Source: Cyanoderma ruficeps
Taxonomy: Eukaryota; Chordata; Aves; Passeriformes; Timaliidae
DNA length: 64,000 nucleotides
Assembly (NCBI GenBank): GCA_008694505.1
Contig: VZDJ01007747.1
Coordinates: 27,044,904 to 27,108,903, forward strand
Reading direction: 5' to 3'
In this document: piece by piece, positions 61,790-64,000 of the stretch
Position numbering within the stretch: the first letter of the stretch is position 1
How the letters are laid out: each line of letters starts with the position of its first letter
Translations under genes and position numbers: made by a program
The notes under the pieces: model-generated
Told to the model about the DNA's origin: nothing
Seen by the model: only the letters and a program-made list of their open reading frames with translations
Databases searched by the model: none

Positions 61790-63228
61790 GTCTATGGTCA
61801 CCTATACCAAAGGGTAACTTTGGTAACTTCCTGGACATTTCCAAGTTTTTGATTTTATGCAGCACATCAAGTTACGGATAAATCACTCGTGAGTTCCATA
61901 CACCTTCAACACACCTTCAGGCTGATCTGCAGTGCTCAAGCTGTCATACTCTGAATCCCTCCTGGACAGAGCTGCCAATCATGCTAAACCATGTGAACAG
62001 CTTAGTGACACAGACAGATGTTCACAGAGAATGAGACAGAGACCACCAAACTCACTCATTTATACATTTAACAGGATTGGAATATAGGACTTCAATGAGA
62101 ATATCTACTTCATTTATCTGGTAGTTTCTTTCTACTGTATATTTAGAAGATATTTTGCAAATAAACTGTCTCAGCCCTTTTATATTGCTACCACCGAACC
62201 AGAGGGAATACACTTGGCCCCATTCAAGATTTCAAACTCAGCATTCTTGCATTCTTCATGATTTTGTGCTAATTCAGAAAACAGCCTTTCATACTAAGCT
62301 CTGAACCTTATTTCTCAAATCTTCTTTCCCTGGGAAAGAGACATGACATTGAGACTTAAATATAATAATTTTAAGAAGGAAACTCGGAAAAAATAAGTAT
62401 TTTAAATCAAAACCTGAACACAAGAACTTAAGAGCCTACCAAAAAAAAAACCCCAAAACAAACAAAACAAAATTCCAGAGAGACAAAAGATCATAAATAT
62501 TTACATAGGTATGGTTTTGGCTTCAATGAGAAATAACCAATAAGAAATGAAATTATTTATTGATTTAATAATCAAAAAATATTAAAACACTTTTATCTGT
62601 GCCTGTGGTAAGACCATGGACAAAGAAATTTGAATAAAATAGTAGCAGGCATATATATAATCAAAATATACAACCATTGTACTTTTAAAACATTATTTTT
62701 GGTGAAGCCTAGTTCTGACACATGCAGTAACACATTTTCTTCAGTTATAAGTACAATGTTTGAGAAGACATTCTGAACTAAACTGTGTTCCCCAAAAAGC
62801 TTTGCCAATTACCCTCATTGAGGTATTTTGACTTTTATGAGACAGTTTACAACACATACCATAGGAAAAATTAATGGAGATTTTCATATATTGGTATTAA
62901 TTCTTTGTTCTACTTAGTAGTTGAAGAGCAAGTAACTTACGTGTTCCATTTTCTGAGACAAAGATAAGGCAAAATCCAGTGAGTCTGTAAGATTTTGCTA
63001 CCTGTATTACTTTGCTTCAAATAATTCTTTATTATAGAAGGGAAATAAAAATCATTTTACTGGGAAAGACTGATAAAAAAATCACCGTAGATTTTCCCAC
63101 ATAGTGGAAATTTTTTCAGCAACGTCCAGAAAAATTAAATTTCAATGTCTTCATACTGGATCTGTCAATTCTCTGATGAGTGCTTCAAGTTTCCAAACTA
63201 GCGAACTCTGAGGTGATGAATGATTACT
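61790..63228. other. Non-coding DNA
   Basis: The first 300 bp or so are less AT-rich, and the rest is AT-rich. No gene or recognised repeat was seen. It contains a poly-A/C-rich tract at about 62439-62472. Confidence 0.5.
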
Positions 63229-63748
63229 TGTTGCGGTGTGCATTTTGGGTTTCCAAAGTTCTGTATGTGTTCTTATCTGTTTTATAACGGTTTGTTCCTA
63301 CACCCCCATCCCCAAATCCCCTGTGGTCTTTCCCTGGTGATGGGTCTTGTCAATCACCCTGTAACCCCGCCTAAAAGCCTGGTAAATTCTGGTGGAGATG
63401 CTCAGTGATTCATCAAGTTCTCAGCTTCCCTCCTTTTTCATCGTTCTGTTAAGTGTCCCTGTTCTTGGTCACTCCTTCCCCCTCACTAGATTGGTTCCAG
63501 GTATTTTCCCTGCTCGGTGTACACCCCCCGGGTACTTAAGGTGAGAACAGAGGGCCAGAGCTCACTCTGCACATGGGCAGCCCTCTGGGTGGAATAAAGC
63601 CTAGTGAAACCCCCATGAGAGTCCTCCTTTTCTTCCACGCTGTCCACATCCCTGCTTGAGGTTCAGACCCACTGACAAGCTAGACGCTGTACCCCTTATA
63701 TGCGGACCGGGGAGAGAGCCAGCCGGTTAGCAGCACCGGACACCTGCA
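63229..63748 (+). mobile_element. Solo LTR-like element with flanking direct repeat
   Basis: This 520-bp segment starts TGTTGCGG and ends in CA. Its flanks are near-identical 8-mers, tgattact (63221-63228) and taattact (63749-63756), sharing an exact ATTACT, as expected for a retroviral target duplication. Inside, in LTR order, are a C-rich U3-like part with an attgg (inverted CCAAT) word at about 63490, a TATA-like tacttaag at 63533-63540, and a polyadenylation signal AATAAA at 63593-63598. A GC-richer U5-like part with several CpGs follows. This order gives the plus orientation. No gag, pol or env follows, so it is probably a solo LTR left by recombination. A 6-bp duplication would fit an alpha- or betaretrovirus-like (ERVK) element, which is an inference. 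The short open frame at 63220-63408 is not a gene. Confidence 0.75.
63593..63598 (+). terminator. LTR polyadenylation signal
   Basis: AATAAA in the context ggaataaagcc, about 55 bp downstream of the TATA-like site of the LTR at 63229-63748. Confidence 0.6.
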
Positions 63749-63756
63749 TAATTACT

Positions 63757-64000
63757 AACCGTAATTCACAGGATATTCTAAGATTGACAGTAGGTGGACA
63801 AATATGGAAGTGAAGTGAATGGAAGCAATCACAAATGTTGGCTCTTCAACTGAGTGACTTTCTTCTCAACAGTGAAACAATTCAGTATTTTTAAGAATTA
63901 AAATAAAAATTAAAGAAAAATTAGATGTGCCTTTGGAAGAGGACTTGTTCATCTAAAGCCAGGTGACAGTTAAGCAAGTATCAAGTGTAGTGGGATGCTT
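63757..64000. other. AT-rich non-coding DNA
   Basis: Flanking sequence after the LTR, with no recognised feature up to the window end. Confidence 0.55.

Overview
The window looks like vertebrate nuclear DNA, most likely from a bird. The evidence is a set of chicken-repeat-1 (CR1) LINE fragments with the typical avian 3' end, together with several LTR-type sequences that I recognise from memory as abundant in bird genomes. The DNA is AT-rich and full of stop codons on both strands. I found no protein-coding gene I can name. The longest open frames lie inside repeats or in a GC-rich block. Five isolated N's, four of them beside simple or homopolymer tracts, point to an assembled genome scaffold.

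Layout. 1-2.1 kb: AT-rich non-coding DNA. 2.15-3.0 kb: a broken endogenous-retrovirus pol relic (reverse transcriptase, minus strand). 3.2-6.35 kb: three CR1 fragments. 6.45-6.96 kb: an isolated GC- and CpG-rich block with a CCAAT box and an E-box at its right edge, the best promoter candidate in the window. 7-14 kb: AT-rich DNA with one short CR1 end. 14.3-15.5 kb: two copies of one LTR family on the minus strand. 16.4-22.9 kb: CR1 fragments, an A/C-rich tract and a GC-rich but CpG-poor block. 24.4-26.4 kb: two further LTRs, minus strand. 31.3-31.85 kb: an LTR on the plus strand, probably related to the one at 25.9-26.4 kb. 32-52 kb: long AT-rich DNA with small tandem repeats, palindromes, T/G-rich tracts and one possible 74-nt exon (44430-44503). 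52.9-53.6 kb: a CR1 inserted into another CR1 in the opposite orientation. 53.6-63.2 kb: AT-rich DNA. 63.23-63.75 kb: a solo-LTR-like element flanked by a short direct repeat.

The picture is a gene-poor region, either intergenic or inside a very large intron, shaped by old retroelement insertions. No operon, CRISPR array, structural RNA gene or coherent new multigene system is visible. Items worth a second look are the CpG-rich promoter-like block, the candidate exon, the perfect 17-bp hairpin near 33.0 kb and the nested or paired retroelements. Repeat names and boundaries come from memory of consensus sequences and are approximate.
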